A stretch of DNA of 60,000 bases from Liolophura sinensis (lineage: Eukaryota; Mollusca; Polyplacophora; Chitonida; Chitonidae). Shown here in pieces: positions 59,454 to 60,000 of the stretch (position 1 is its first letter; each line of letters opens with the position of its first letter). The DNA lies in contig NC_088300.1 of assembly GCF_032854445.1 (NCBI RefSeq), positions 68,734,984 through 68,794,983 of the forward strand, written 5' to 3'. The notes beneath the pieces are model-generated. The model was given only the letters and a program-made list of their open reading frames with translations, was not told the DNA's origin and searched no databases. Both the position numbers and the translations under genes were made by a program.

Positions 59454-59667
59454 CTTTACCTCATAAAGACTACAATCGCTGATATCTACATGAATTCACA
59501 GGCTTCAGAAGTAGGATTAAAACATACCAGTTTATTTCTCCATTTCATTCTTTCAGACATAGTTTGGTTAAGTGTTTTTTCTACAGCCTCAAATGCAGCT
59601 TACATACCTTAACCCATAGAATGCTTATACCATGATGTCACCGTACCATCTGCCTACACATGTATGC

Positions 59668-59712
59668 TTGGGGTTTTACATTATACAATTTTTCAGTCAT
59701 ATGACGACAAAC
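59668..59712 (-). mobile_element. GTGAG-tailed SINE fragment
   Basis: GCTTGGGGTTTTACATTATAC, CAATTTTTCAGTCATATGAC. Confidence 0.75.
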
Positions 59713-60000
59713 TATCTCTAATACTGTCTATAATATATGAATAGATAATGCATCAGTTGCCAAAAAGACACTGCGCTTTATGGCACTTTCATGATGCTGT
59801 TGTCTCTTTCTTGTAAATGGTGCATGTAACACAAGCTTCACACCCGCATGTGTTTTTTATCATATCCACAAAGAGAACTATAATCTCATTATTGCTGCTA
59901 TAGTACAATGTTTTAATAAAATACAAAAAGCTTCTGAATTATAAAGACTAAGGCAAAGAAATGATTATAAAGAAATAATGTCAGCATGTTCCATAAAACT

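Larger units (their letters stand above)
51972..60000. other. Introns of the PDZD7-like gene (excluding exons)
   Basis: Introns 51972-54854, 54956-55137, 55773-57209, 57460-58026 and 58191-59266, plus 59359 to the edge, all GT-AG. They hold SINEs at 53745, 56509, 56772, 58231 and 58781, a 28-bp array near 54.6 kb, a 21-bp array near 59.4 kb, and a GTGAG-type SINE tail at 59668-59712. No further exon of the gene was recognised from 59359 to 60000. Confidence 0.6.

Overview
This is a eukaryotic (animal) window. Coding sequence is split into short exons with GT/AG introns, the background is AT-rich, and about two dozen copies of one tRNA-derived SINE are scattered through it. The SINE (tRNA-like head with A and B boxes, conserved 3' part, ATAAA-type tail) and a second SINE family with a GTGAG-type tail look like the elements that crowd mollusc and other lophotrochozoan genomes. 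The best guess is a marine lophotrochozoan, most likely a mollusc such as a bivalve; the species cannot be fixed from the sequence.

Three genes can be supported. (1) Minus strand, 10801 down to 1435 and off the left edge: the first three coding exons of an SLC17-family (sialin/VGLUT-like) anion transporter, with a probable GC-AG intron between exons 2 and 3. (2) Plus strand, 18153-33081: a complete seven-exon sodium:solute-symporter-family gene of the DUR3-like urea transporter type. Its splice phases all agree and give 781 residues, including an unusual Cys/His-rich loop. (3) Minus strand, from beyond the right edge (59358) down to a stop at 51834: the 3' six exons of a PDZD7/whirlin-like scaffold (harmonin-homology domain, Ser/Pro-rich linker, C-terminal PDZ). 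Genes 1 and 2 are head to head across 7.3 kb; genes 2 and 3 are tail to tail across about 18.7 kb.

The rest is intron or intergenic DNA rich in repeats. There are tandem arrays at 0.4-0.8, 2.0-2.3, 5.2-6.0, 12.6-13.9, 37.7-38.2, 38.4-39.7, 45.2-45.9, 46.6-47.2, 54.6 and 59.4 kb. There are SINEs in both orientations, including nested and tail-to-tail pairs. Several inverted-repeat DNA elements (MITE or foldback type) lie at 4.28, 22.9, 33.3, 40.9, 46.3 and 48.6 kb; the 22.9 and 48.6 kb copies are two members of one family in opposite orientation. No rRNA, true tRNA gene, CRISPR array or prokaryotic feature was seen.

The three genes have no evident shared pathway: a lysosomal or vesicular anion carrier, a urea transporter and a sensory or ciliary scaffold are unrelated neighbours. 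The most interesting items are the Cys/His loop in the DUR3-like carrier, the GC-AG intron, a SINE inserted next to a splice acceptor of the PDZD7-like gene, the foldback elements, and a 62-bp satellite that seems to have grown out of a SINE-like sequence.
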